A DNA stretch of 64,000 nt. Source: JAOUEA01 sp963821925. Its GTDB lineage: Bacteria; Actinomycetota; UBA4738; HRBIN12. Made by a program: the position numbers and the translations under genes. The stretch spans positions 248,001-312,000 of the forward strand of contig CAWGFO010000001.1 of the NCBI GenBank assembly GCA_963821925.1. Reading direction: 5' to 3'. Of the stretch, positions 7,623 through 16,185 are shown piece by piece. The first letter of the stretch is position 1. Every line of letters starts with the position of its first letter. The notes under the pieces were generated by a model. The model did no database searches, was not told where the DNA came from, and saw only the letters and a program-made list of their open reading frames with translations.

Positions 7623-9092
7623 ATGACGGCGAGACGGTTCCGACGTGCGGCGGCGAGCGTCGCGGCGATCGCGGTCCTCGCGAGCGCGGCATGGCTCGCC
7701 GTGTCGACGTCCGGCCGCCCCACCGGCCCCGCGCAAGCGTCCAGCGCCGGGGCCCGTGGGCCGGGCGGATCCGGCGAGGACGAGACCGGCGAAACGGTCG
7801 AGCGCCTCAGCGCGCTCCTGGACGCGGAGATCGACGGGACCCTGGGACGGATCGAACCGATCGAGCGCGACCCGGCCCCCGGCTGGGCCGGCGCACGGAT
7901 CGTCCACCCCTCGCACGACGACTGGGAACCCGCCGTGGCCGCGGACCCGAACGACCCCTGGGTGTACGTGGCCGTCACGCGCTACGGGGCGCCGCTCTGC
8001 GCGGACTGCCCCGACGCCACGATCATGTTCGAACGCTCGAAGGACGGCGGGAAGACCTGGAGCAAGGCCCGGCCGGTGTGCCGGTGCGAAGGCACCGCCT
8101 GGCAGGCCGACCCGATCCTCGAGGTCGCCCGTGACACGGGCTCGGTGTACGCGATCTGGATGAACGGCTGGGACGTCCACTTCTCACGATCGGACGACCA
8201 TGGCAGGACGTGGACCGAGCCTGTCTCGACCAAGGGGAAGGTCGCCTGGAACGACAAGCCGGCGATGACCGTGAGCGACGATGGGCAGGACGTCTTCGTC
8301 TCGTGGAACGGTCCCTCGGGCGGCGACGCGTTCGTGGCACGCTCGAACGACGGCGGCGCGACCTGGCGGCGGCGCAAGATCATCGACTCGGATCGCTACT
8401 ACTTCGCGTACGACGGCACGATCACCCCCAGCGGATCCGTAGTGCTCGCGGAATCCAGCCTCGACTACTCGGGTCCCGACGGGGCGCCGGTCGGGGCCGT
8501 GAAGCATCACGCGCTGATCTCCGACGACGGTGGGGACACCTGGCGCAACGTGGTCGTCGGCACCGTGCGGATCGGCCCGCCGTGCGTGGCGGTCGCGTGC
8601 CCGAACGACTACTACCTGGGCCACAGCTCGGTGGCCTCCGACGCCGACGGGAACCTCGTGTTCGTCTTCGACGGCTCGAGTCGCGCCGGCGCCCGGCAGC
8701 GCACCTGGGTGACCACGTCGAGCGACGACGGCACGACCTGGACGACGCCCGTCCCCGTCTCGACCCCGCACGAGCAGTCGGGGTTCCCGATGGTCGACGC
8801 CACCGGATCCGGCGACATGCGCATGTGGTATATGGAGACCGTCGGAGGCAGCCGGAACGCCTGGAACGTCTGGTACCGGGCGTCCACCGACGCGGGCGCG
8901 ACGTGGTCCCCGCCGGTGAAGCTGTCCGACGTCTCGGCGGGATGGGCGTACCTCTCGAAGCGCGGTTTCCGCGAGCCGTACGGCGACTACGGTGAGATCG
9001 CGATCACCAGCACGGGGAAGACGTTCGCGGTCTGGGGCGAGGGTATGAGCTACCTGGGACCGGGCGGAGTCTGGTTCAACCGAGAGCGTTGA
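7623..9092 (+). CDS. Secreted Asp-box (BNR) repeat protein, sialidase-like fold
   Basis: This secreted protein of 489 aa has an N-terminal signal or anchor (basic MTARRFRR, then a hydrophobic stretch to about residue 30). Six Asp-box repeats of the S-x-D-x-G-x-T-W type follow: SKDGGKTW, SDDHGRTW, SNDGGATW, SDDGGDTW, SSDDGTTW and STDAGATW, near residues 138, 189, 240, 299, 365 and 420. These mark a six-bladed beta-propeller of the sialidase/neuraminidase superfamily. I cannot identify the sialidase arginine triad with confidence, so the enzymatic activity is open. The start at 7623 is chosen because GGAGGT lies 8-9 bases upstream. It sits beside the sugar importer and may supply or bind its substrates, which is inference only. 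Confidence 0.78.
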   Translation: MTARRFRRAAASVAAIAVLASAAWLAVSTSGRPTGPAQASSAGARGPGGSGEDETGETVERLSALLDAEIDGTLGRIEPIERDPAPGWAGARIVHPSHDDWEPAVAADPNDPWVYVAVTRYGAPLCADCPDATIMFERSKDGGKTWSKARPVCRCEGTAWQADPILEVARDTGSVYAIWMNGWDVHFSRSDDHGRTWTEPVSTKGKVAWNDKPAMTVSDDGQDVFVSWNGPSGGDAFVARSNDGGATWRRRKIIDSDRYYFAYDGTITPSGSVVLAESSLDYSGPDGAPVGAVKHHALISDDGGDTWRNVVVGTVRIGPPCVAVACPNDYYLGHSSVASDADGNLVFVFDGSSRAGARQRTWVTTSSDDGTTWTTPVPVSTPHEQSGFPMVDATGSGDMRMWYMETVGGSRNAWNVWYRASTDAGATWSPPVKLSDVSAGWAYLSKRGFREPYGDYGEIAITSTGKTFAVWGEGMSYLGPGGVWFNRER

Positions 9093-9587
9093 TCAGGCGA
9101 GCGGTTGACGTTCGCCACGCCTGACCGCCCACAGCAGGCGGTTCAGCTCGTCGATCGGCGATCGATCGGCGTTCTCGTAGGCCCCCATCTCCTCGGCGTC
9201 GAAGGTTCCCGGCGCCTTGACGCGCAGGTCGTGCTCGCCGACGAGCACACAGTAGGTCTCGTGCGGTCCGGGCTCGCTCACGAACCCGATCACCTGGTCC
9301 CACGGCACCCGGGTGGTCGACAGCACGCCGACGACCTCGACCCCGCGCTCGGTCAGCCGGATCCCGAGTCTCGTCAGGCGACGGCACACCCATGCACACC
9401 CCAGGAGCAGGAGCGCGCCGATCACCCGGACCGGGATCGACGCGGGAGAGACGAGGAACGCCGCCGCCATCACGATCGGCACGAGCGGGAGCACGCGCAA
9501 CTCGAGGCGCCAGCCCTTCGCCCACACCTCGAGCGCGCCGCCCTTGTCGTCGCGCACGCGGAAACCGCCCACCAGTTCCTGTTGCAT
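9093..9587 (-). CDS. Membrane protein with PH-like domain
   Basis: This 164-residue protein has a short N-terminal soluble segment, two adjacent membrane spans around residues 30-70 (LPLVPIVMAAAFLVS and VIGALLLLGCAWVC) and then a C-terminal soluble domain. The segment RLTERGVEVVGVLSTTRVPWDQVIGF resembles bacterial PH (bPH) domains that follow paired helices in actinobacterial membrane proteins. Function is unknown. The gene lies 54 bp downstream of the acyl-CoA dehydrogenase gene on the same strand. Its purine-rich ribosome-binding site falls inside a short hairpin at 9594-9610. It ends base to base with the convergent Asp-box gene. Confidence 0.65.
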   Translation of the reverse strand: MQQELVGGFRVRDDKGGALEVWAKGWRLELRVLPLVPIVMAAAFLVSPASIPVRVIGALLLLGCAWVCRRLTRLGIRLTERGVEVVGVLSTTRVPWDQVIGFVSEPGPHETYCVLVGEHDLRVKAPGTFDAEEMGAYENADRSPIDELNRLLWAVRRGERQPLA

Positions 9588-9641
9588 GTCTGAACCCCCT
9601 CGGGAGGGGTATCGGCCCGGAGGGGGCGGAGCCTGAAGTCG

Positions 9642-10730
9642 TCAGGCCCGGATCGTACGCGCGAGCGTGGCCGCGCGCAGGTCCCCCGTCTGCGCCTGGA
9701 TCAGGTAGAAGGTCGCCTCGCGCGAGAGCCGCTGCGCCGGATGGTCCAGCGACATCGCCCCGCCGCCGCTCGCCGCGACCAGCGCGTCGGTCGCGCGGCG
9801 GGCTAGATCCAGGCCGCGGTCGCGTTCGGCGCTCCCCTCGGCGATCGCGCGCGCGAGCCGTTCCGGATCTTCGTCGGCGGTGGCGAGCGCCGCGGCGATC
9901 TCGGTGGATCGCTCGTCGGCCGCGTGTCGTCGGGCCTCGAGCTGAGCGCTCAGGGCCTCGGCGGCCTCCGGGGCGCGCTCCTCGAGGAGTCGACGTGCGC
10001 GGTCCGCGATCCCGAGCGGCGCCGCCGACGGCATCGCCGAGCCGGCCAGGTCCCGGCGGCGCCATCCCTCGTCGCTCTGCACGCCGACGAGGTCCTCGGG
10101 GGCCGCGCGCAGCCCGCGGAGGGTCAACGCGACCGTTCCCGTCGCGCCCATCGCGGCGAGCCGCTGGGGCGGTCCGGGCGACAGGTCGTCCCGCTCGTAG
10201 GGGTCGTCGATGGCGACCGTCACGACGCGGCCGTCGTCGGCGCGCGCCATCAGCACGAAGACCTCCGCGAGTCCCCACCCGGTGATCCACGGCGCCTCGC
10301 CGTCGAGCCGCCACCCGTCGCCGTCGGATGTCGCCCTGATCGCCGGCGGCCCCGGTCGCCGCAGGTACGCGAAGCCGATGCCGGCGAGCGTCGATCCGTC
10401 GCACAGGCGTGGGAGCCAGACCGCGCGGGCCGGGCCCTCGCCCGACGCCACCCGCCGGACCGCGCCGTGGTGCTGCGCGTACACGAACGCTGTGGCCCCG
10501 CACCCGCCGGTGATCGCCTCGAGGATGGGGCGGGCGACGACATGGTCGGCGCCGAGCCCACCTGGCACGTCGGCAGGACCCTGCAGGCCATGCAGCCCGG
10601 CATCACGGAGCGCCTCGAGGTTCGCCTGGGGCACGAGCGGGGCGACGTCGGTGGCCTGCGCGGCGGGGAACAGCACGTCGTCGGCCACGACGCGAACGTT
10701 CGCGAGGGCGGTGCCGAGGAGGTCGCTCAC
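9642..10730 (-). CDS. Acyl-CoA dehydrogenase family protein
   Basis: The protein (362 aa) has the N-terminal helical domain, middle beta domain and C-terminal helical domain order of acyl-CoA dehydrogenases. FAD and substrate-loop features include the segment after GGCGATAFVYAQHHGAV, the middle domain with TSDGDGWRLDGEAPWITGW (the conserved W-x-I-T/S-x-G region) and the C-terminal DHPAQRLSREATFYLIQAQTGDLR. It is shorter than the usual 380-400 residues, and no clear catalytic glutamate is visible, so it may be a divergent or non-canonical member. It lies 28 bp downstream of nuoD on the same strand and could be cotranscribed with it, passing electrons to a flavoprotein acceptor. Confidence 0.8.
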   Translation of the reverse strand: MSDLLGTALANVRVVADDVLFPAAQATDVAPLVPQANLEALRDAGLHGLQGPADVPGGLGADHVVARPILEAITGGCGATAFVYAQHHGAVRRVASGEGPARAVWLPRLCDGSTLAGIGFAYLRRPGPPAIRATSDGDGWRLDGEAPWITGWGLAEVFVLMARADDGRVVTVAIDDPYERDDLSPGPPQRLAAMGATGTVALTLRGLRAAPEDLVGVQSDEGWRRRDLAGSAMPSAAPLGIADRARRLLEERAPEAAEALSAQLEARRHAADERSTEIAAALATADEDPERLARAIAEGSAERDRGLDLARRATDALVAASGGGAMSLDHPAQRLSREATFYLIQAQTGDLRAATLARTIRA

Positions 10731-10758
10731 CGGCCCAGCCTACGGCGGGGCGAACCCG

Positions 10759-11949
10759 TCAGCGGTCGACGTCGCCGACGACGAAGAAGACCGAGCCGAG
10801 GATCGAGATCAGGTCCGGCAGCACCGTGCCCGGCAGCATCGCGGGGATCACGCTCACGTTCGAGAACGAGGCGGTGCGCATCTTCAAGCGGTACGGGGCC
10901 TTCTTCCCGTCGCCGACCACGTAGTAGCCCATCAGGCCGAGCGGATTCTCGGTGCGAACGTAGATCTCACCGTCGAGCTTCAGCGTCTTCGGGAGCTTCG
11001 CGGCCCGGAACGCGCCCGGCGGGAGCTTGTCCATGCACTGCTCGATGATGTTGCAGGACTGCTTCATGCGCTCGACGAGGATCCACAGGCGGTCGTACGA
11101 GTCGCCGGTCTGCCCGACCGGGACCTCGAACTCGACCTCGGCGTACTTCTCGTAGGGCTCGTCCTTGCGCGGGTCCATCGCGACGCCCGAGGCCTGCAGC
11201 ACCGGGCCCGACGTGCCGTACCGCACCGCCATCTCGGTCGGGATGATCCCGACGTTGCGGCAGCGCTTGAAGATGATCTCGTTCCCCATGATCAGCGCTT
11301 CGTAGTCCCTGATCGACTTGCGCACGGCGGCGAGCACCCTGGCGCTCTCCTTCAGGAAGCCGCGCGGAAGGTCGTCCTTCAGGCCACCGACCCGGCAGTA
11401 CGAGTGGTGCATCCGCGCGCCGGTCGCGGACTCCATCAGGTCCTGGATCATCTCGCGCTCGCGGAACGCGTAGAAGATCGGCGTCATCGCGCCGAGCTCC
11501 AGCGGGTACGAGCCGCTGAACATCAGGTGGTTCAGGATGCGGTTCCACTCGGCGAACATCGTGCGGATCCACTGCGCGCGATCCGGGACCTCGATACCGG
11601 CCAGCCGCTCGACCGCGATCGTCCAGCCGAGCTCGTTGTTGAACGCGCTGATCCAGTCGTGGCGGTTCATCAGCACGAGCGTCTGCCGGGTGTCGCGGAA
11701 CTCCGCGAGCTTCTCGGCGGCCCGGTGCATGTACCCGATCACCGGCTCGGCGCGCGTGATGACCTCGCCGTCGAGCTCGAGCACCACGCGGAGCACGCCG
11801 TGCGTCGACGGGTGCTGCGGCCCGATGTTGAGGATCATCTCCTCGGTGGTCAGGTTCCCGGCGGGCACGACCTCGACGTCGAGTCCGCCGCCACGGATCA
11901 TCGAGGTGACCTGGTTCTGGAACGCGGGGCGCTGGTCGGTGTCCACCAT
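10759..11949 (-). CDS. nuoD: NADH-quinone oxidoreductase subunit D
   Basis: This 396-residue protein is the 49-kDa (NuoD) subunit of respiratory complex I. Diagnostic segments are MILNIGPQHPSTHGVLR near residue 37, EPVIGYMHRAAEK, DWISAFNNELGW, EWNRILNHLMF and the C-terminal ENPLGLMGYYVVGDG and GSVFFVVGDVDR. Length and termini are normal. What is unusual is the context. NuoD is normally encoded between nuoC and nuoE in a 13-14 gene operon, whereas here it is preceded by the divergent selA and followed by an acyl-CoA dehydrogenase. It could be a single-gene paralogue or a relocated nuoD. The ATG at 11949 has only a weak purine-rich site upstream. Confidence 0.93.
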   Translation of the reverse strand: MVDTDQRPAFQNQVTSMIRGGGLDVEVVPAGNLTTEEMILNIGPQHPSTHGVLRVVLELDGEVITRAEPVIGYMHRAAEKLAEFRDTRQTLVLMNRHDWISAFNNELGWTIAVERLAGIEVPDRAQWIRTMFAEWNRILNHLMFSGSYPLELGAMTPIFYAFREREMIQDLMESATGARMHHSYCRVGGLKDDLPRGFLKESARVLAAVRKSIRDYEALIMGNEIIFKRCRNVGIIPTEMAVRYGTSGPVLQASGVAMDPRKDEPYEKYAEVEFEVPVGQTGDSYDRLWILVERMKQSCNIIEQCMDKLPPGAFRAAKLPKTLKLDGEIYVRTENPLGLMGYYVVGDGKKAPYRLKMRTASFSNVSVIPAMLPGTVLPDLISILGSVFFVVGDVDR

Positions 11950-12019
11950 GGCGCCCCATCCTACCGAACCGGCCCACCGCGGTGTCTCGCCGATCTGCCG
12001 CGGGCAGTAGGCTCCGGGC

Positions 12020-13397
12020 ATGGTCGACGCACGCCGCTCTCTACCCTCCGTGGACGCGCTCCTGCGAAGCGAACCCGGCAGGCGTGCGGCCGCATCCCTC
12101 GGCCGGCCACTCCTGAAGCGCTGCCTCGCCGTGACCCTCGACGAGGTGCGCGCGGCTGCGGCGGGCGGCGCCGAGGTCCCCACCGCAGATGACATCCTCG
12201 CCCGCGCGTGCCAGCGCGCGTCGCGCATCGCGTCCGGCCTCACCCCCGTGATCAACGCGACCGGGGTGATCCTGCACACGAACCTCGGACGCGCACCGCT
12301 GCCCGTGGACGCCGCGCGTGCCGCAGCCCGCGCGGCTTCTGCGTACGCCGACCTCGAGGTCGACCGCGCAACCGGGAAGCGCGGCAGGCGCGGCGGCCGC
12401 GCGGAGGAGCTCCTGATCGCGCTCACCGGCGCCGAGGACGCGCTCGTCGTGAACAACTGCGCGGCCGCGCTCCTGCTGTCCCTCGCGGCCCTCGCGAAGC
12501 GCAAGGAAGTCCTGGTCTCGCGCGGCGAGCTGATCGAGATCGGGGGCGAGTTCCGGATCCCCGACATCATGGGCGCGTCGGGCGCGAAGCTCGTCGAGGT
12601 CGGCACGACGAACCGCACACGCATCGCGGACTACCGGGCGGCCGCCTCCGAGCGCACCGGCGCGATCCTGAAGGTGCACCCCTCGAACTACCGCGTAGTC
12701 GGGCTTCACGGCCGAGGCCAGCGCGAAGGCCCTGGCCGCGCTCGCGGACAAGCGAGGCGTCCCGTTCCTGTACGACGTGGGCTCGGGGCTGCTCGCGCAC
12801 GGCCACGGGATGCCGCCCGACGAGCCGAGCGTGGCCGACGCGCTCGCCGACGGAGCCGGGCTGGTGCTGTGCTCGGGCGACAAGTTGCTCGGCGGCCCGC
12901 AGGCCGGGATCGTCGTGGGCCGGGCGGAGCTCGTCGCCAAGCTCCGCCGGCACCCGGTCGCGCGCGCCGTCCGCATCGACGCGATGCAGGTCGCCGCTCT
13001 CGAGTCGGTCCTCTCGATGTATGCGACCGGCCGCGACGACGACATCCCGGTCCACCGGATGCTCCGGGAGACGGCCGACTCCGTGCACCACCGGGCGCAG
13101 GCGCTCTGTGAGGAGATCGGCGGGGACCTCGAGGGCGCGCACGTCCACAAGTGCCACTCGGTGGTCGGCGGCGGGTCGACCCCGGGCGCGAGCCTCCCCT
13201 CGTACGGGATCCGCGTGACCGTCGCCGACCCGGCGGGCTTCGCGGCGCGGCTCCGCGTCGGCACGCCGTCGGTCTTCTGCCGCGTCGAGGACGACGCCGT
13301 GCTGCTGGACCTGCGCACGGTCGCGCCCACCGAGGAGCCGCACCTGGCCCGCGCGCTCCTGTACGCGCTCGAGGGCGACGACCTCACCGAGGACTAG
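12020..13397 (+). CDS. selA: L-seryl-tRNA(Sec) selenium transferase (single frameshift)
   Basis: SelA converts seryl-tRNA(Sec) to selenocysteinyl-tRNA(Sec) with selenophosphate and PLP. The reading frame from 12020 carries the N-terminal part, including VINATGVILHTNLGRAPL, RRGGRAEELL and VVNNCAAALLL. It continues as normal SelA up to HPSNYRVVG. The remainder, including the PLP-lysine segment SGDKLLGGPQAG (AAG codon at 12882-12884), is in another frame. The two join if one G is removed from the GGG at 12701-12703, giving about 458 residues, close to the family length. The single homopolymer indel suggests a consensus error rather than a dead gene. The stop is 2 bp before selB, so the pair is an operon. 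Confidence 0.9.
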
Positions 13398-13399
13398 CG

Positions 13400-15256
13400 G
13401 TGGCCGAGCTCCGTGTCGTCGCCACCGCCGGCCACGTCGACCACGGCAAATCGGCGCTGATCGCGCGGCTCACGGGCATGGATCCCGACCGGTGGGAGGA
13501 GGAGAAGCGCCGCGGCCTCACGATCGATCTGGGCTACGCCTGGGTGACGCTCCCGAGCGGCCGCGAGATCGGGTTCGTCGACGTCCCCGGCCACGAACGC
13601 TTCATCGGGAACATGCTCGCGGGCGTGGGGCCGGTGCGGCTCGTCCTGTTCGTGGTGGCGGCCGACGAGGGCTGGAAGCCGCAGTCCGAGGAGCACCTGG
13701 AGATCCTCGACGTGCTGGGCGTCGCCGGGGGCGTGGTCGCCCTCACGAAACGTGATCTCGTCGACGACGAGACGCTCGCGCTGGCCCAGGCGGACGTACG
13801 CGAGCGGCTCGTCGGCACCGCGCTGGCGTCGGCGCCGATCGTGCCGGTCTCGGCCAGGACCGGCGACGGGATCGACACGCTGGTGGCCGCGCTCGAGTCG
13901 ATGCTCGCCGGCGCCGCCGAGCCGGAGCCCGGCCGCCCCCGGCTCTTCGTCGACCGCGTGTTCACGATCAAGGGGGCGGGGACCGTGGTGACGGGGACGC
14001 TCGCGGGCGACTGCCTGGCCGTCGGCGACGAGGTCGAGCTCCTGCCCTCAGGCACCCGGGCGCGGATCCGAGGGCTCCAGACCCACAAACAGGCCGAGGA
14101 TCGCGCGTGCCCGGTGAGCCGGGTCGCGGTGAACCTCGCCGGGGTCGAACGGCAGGGCCTCGCGCGCGGCGAGGTGCTCGGCCATGTCGGCACCCGGCGC
14201 GCGACCGCGACGTTCGACGCGGTCATCCGCCCGGTCCGGGGACTCGCGCACGCGGTGACGACGAAGGGAGCGTTCGCCGTGCACGCCGGGGCGGCCGAGG
14301 CGGGGGGCACGCTCCGGTTCCTCGGGCCGGGCCAGCTCGTTCCCGGCGGCGAGGCCTTCGTGCGCGTACGACTCTCGCACCCCATGGTGCTCGACCCGTT
14401 CGATCGATTCGTCCTGCGGGATGCCGGACGTCAGGAAACGGTCGGTGGCGGGACCGTGCTCGACCCGTTCCCCCCGCTGCGACCGGGCGCCGATGCGCAC
14501 CTGCGGCTGTCCGCGCGCGCGTCGGCAAGCGTCGACGACCTTCCACGGCTCCTCACGACCGAGCGCGGAGCCGTGCGGGTCACCGAGGCCCTCAGGCTCA
14601 CGGGTTCGGCGGCCCCGGCCCCGGTCCGGATCGGCGGCTGGTTCGTCCGCGACGACCTGGGCGGAGCGGTCGAGCGCTCGCTCGCAGGGCATCTCGAGGC
14701 GTTCCATGCGGCGCACCCGTTGGAGGAAGGACTCCCGTCCGCCGGAGCACGCGACGCGGTGGCCGACGCGCTCAAGGTGGCCGGAGCCCCACGGGACCCC
14801 GGACTGATCGACGCGCTCCTCGACGACCTCACGGCGCGCGGCGACATCGCGCGGAGCGCCGCCACCGTCCGGCTCCCCGGTCACCGGGTCACCCTCGACG
14901 AACGCAGCGAAGACGTGGACCGGCTCCTCGCCGCCGTGGGCGGCGACCGCGAGGCCACGCCCGCCACGGTGAAGGAGCTCCAGGCCGACGGGCTCGGACG
15001 CGACGTGATCGAGGCGGCGGCGCGCGCCGGCGTGATCGTGCGGATCTCACCCGAGCTGGTGTTCACCCCGGGGTTCGTGGCGAAGGCCGAGTCGATCGTC
15101 CGGGAGGCCGGGCCGTCCGGGATCACGGTGAGCGCGTTCCGCGAAGCGCTCGGCACGAGCCGGAAGTTCGCCCTGCCCCTGCTGGAGTGGTTCGACCATC
15201 GCGGGATCACCCGGCGCGAAGGCGACCTGCGGTTCCCCCGCGACGCGGGCGCCTGA
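13400..15256 (+). CDS. selB: Selenocysteine-specific translation elongation factor
   Basis: SelB is the GTPase that brings selenocysteinyl-tRNA(Sec) to UGA codons followed by a SECIS hairpin. The 618-aa protein starts at GTG 13400. It has the EF-Tu-like G domain with GHVDHGKSAL (residues 11-20), the DVPGHERFIGNM switch II motif and TKRD for guanine. Two beta-barrel domains follow, then a C-terminal region of winged helices (roughly residues 440-618) that binds the SECIS element. The short switch I segment EEEKRRGLTIDLGYAW is typical of SelB. Length and domain order are complete. Its presence implies tRNA(Sec), SelD and at least one selenoprotein elsewhere in the genome; none is visible here. 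Confidence 0.95.
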   Translation: MAELRVVATAGHVDHGKSALIARLTGMDPDRWEEEKRRGLTIDLGYAWVTLPSGREIGFVDVPGHERFIGNMLAGVGPVRLVLFVVAADEGWKPQSEEHLEILDVLGVAGGVVALTKRDLVDDETLALAQADVRERLVGTALASAPIVPVSARTGDGIDTLVAALESMLAGAAEPEPGRPRLFVDRVFTIKGAGTVVTGTLAGDCLAVGDEVELLPSGTRARIRGLQTHKQAEDRACPVSRVAVNLAGVERQGLARGEVLGHVGTRRATATFDAVIRPVRGLAHAVTTKGAFAVHAGAAEAGGTLRFLGPGQLVPGGEAFVRVRLSHPMVLDPFDRFVLRDAGRQETVGGGTVLDPFPPLRPGADAHLRLSARASASVDDLPRLLTTERGAVRVTEALRLTGSAAPAPVRIGGWFVRDDLGGAVERSLAGHLEAFHAAHPLEEGLPSAGARDAVADALKVAGAPRDPGLIDALLDDLTARGDIARSAATVRLPGHRVTLDERSEDVDRLLAAVGGDREATPATVKELQADGLGRDVIEAAARAGVIVRISPELVFTPGFVAKAESIVREAGPSGITVSAFREALGTSRKFALPLLEWFDHRGITRREGDLRFPRDAGA

Positions 15257-15293
15257 CACCCGGCGCTCGGTTGGCACGGGACGTGCCCGGCGG

Positions 15294-15764
15294 CTACCCG
15301 GTCAGCTGCGCGGTGACCTGCACCTCGACGGACGCGCCGAGCGGCAGGGACGCCATCCCGATCGCCGCGCGGGCGTGCTTCCCGGGCTCACCCAGCACCT
15401 CGACGAGCAGCTCGCTCGCGCCGTTCGCGACGGTCGGATGGTCGGCGAACTCCGGGGTCGAAGCGACGTAGACGGTGACCTGGGCGATCCCCTCGAGTCG
15501 CTCGAACCCGCCGAGCGCCTCGCGGAGCGCCGAGAGCGCCTGCAGCGCCGCCTGACGCGCTGCCGCCTGCCCCTCGTCCACGAGGACGCTGCCGCCCAAG
15601 TGCCCCGGGTGCATCGGACGGCCGTCGCGCATCGGCACCTGCCCGGCGACGTACGCGGTGTCCCCGGCGATCCGGACGGGCACGTAGGCGGCGACGGCCT
15701 TCGGCGGCGCGGGCAGCTCGATCCCGAGCTCGGACAGGCGGGCGGTGACGTCGGCGTCGTTCAT
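15294..15764 (-). CDS. RidA family protein (possible own start)
   Basis: RidA proteins hydrolyse reactive enamine/imine intermediates made by PLP enzymes. The 156 residues from ATG 15764 match the YjgF/YER057c group: YVAGQVPMRDGR, ARQAALQALSALREALGGFERLEGIAQVTVYV in two parts and a C-terminal SVEVQVTAQL. This version has the longer N-terminus (SELGIELPAPPKAVAAYVP) typical of the subgroup found in actinobacteria. A ribosome-binding site GGGAGG lies 9 bases upstream of the ATG, which suggests independent initiation even though the frame is open from the WhiB domain upstream. The usual catalytic arginine is not obvious in the late part, where the segment reads KHARAAIGMASLP; R there may serve. 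Confidence 0.8.
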   Translation of the reverse strand: MNDADVTARLSELGIELPAPPKAVAAYVPVRIAGDTAYVAGQVPMRDGRPMHPGHLGGSVLVDEGQAAARQAALQALSALREALGGFERLEGIAQVTVYVASTPEFADHPTVANGASELLVEVLGEPGKHARAAIGMASLPLGASVEVQVTAQLTG

Positions 15765-16082
15765 GCGGGGCATCCTCCCACGGGCCGCGGGGGCCCGCAT
15801 CGCCCGCCCGGTCAGCCGGCCTGACGCGCCCGGTCGCGCAGGACGCGCCCGGCGTTCCATCTCGTTCAGGCCGCCCCAGATCCCGTGCGTCTCACGGACC
15901 TCCAGCGCGTACTCCAGGCAGATCTCGCGCACCGGGCACCGGACGCAGAGGGCCTTCGCCACCGCCTCGCGGGCGTTCTTCTCCGCACGCTTCTCGAAGT
16001 AGTTGGGGGCGTAGAAGTAGGCGGAATCCTCGCCCCGGCAGGCGGCGAGGTGCTGCCACTGCGTGGTGAGGTCGTCGAGCAT
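15294..16082 (-). CDS. WhiB-type Fe-S regulator in frame with RidA domain (possible fusion)
   Basis: From the ATG at 16082 the first 75 or so codons encode a complete WhiB-like domain: Cys 15 (LAACRGEDS), Cys 46, 49 and 55 (LCVRCPVREIC) and the GIWGG turn at 67-71. WhiB proteins bind a [4Fe-4S] cluster through these four cysteines and act with the principal sigma factor. No stop codon follows. The same frame continues through a basic, proline-rich linker into a full RidA domain ending at 15294. Either this is a genuine WhiB-RidA fusion, or a small indel in the linker has removed the WhiB stop, since a TGA exists in a neighbouring frame there. An upstream GTG at 16151 is an alternative start. 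Confidence 0.7.
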   Translation of the reverse strand: MLDDLTTQWQHLAACRGEDSAYFYAPNYFEKRAEKNAREAVAKALCVRCPVREICLEYALEVRETHGIWGGLNEMERRARPARPGASGRLTGRAMRAPAARGRMPRMNDADVTARLSELGIELPAPPKAVAAYVPVRIAGDTAYVAGQVPMRDGRPMHPGHLGGSVLVDEGQAAARQAALQALSALREALGGFERLEGIAQVTVYVASTPEFADHPTVANGASELLVEVLGEPGKHARAAIGMASLPLGASVEVQVTAQLTG

Positions 16083-16185
16083 CTCACTTGGTTGTTCGGA
16101 AACGGTGGCCGTCGGGATTCCGCGGGACGCCAGATGCATGGGACTCGCCACGGAACCGCAACCCTGGAGCCGAGGCGCCGGATGG

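Noticed and set aside
7623..9092. Calling the Asp-box protein a sialidase
   Set aside because: The Asp boxes support a propeller of that superfamily, but the arginine triad and catalytic Tyr/Glu could not be placed with confidence.
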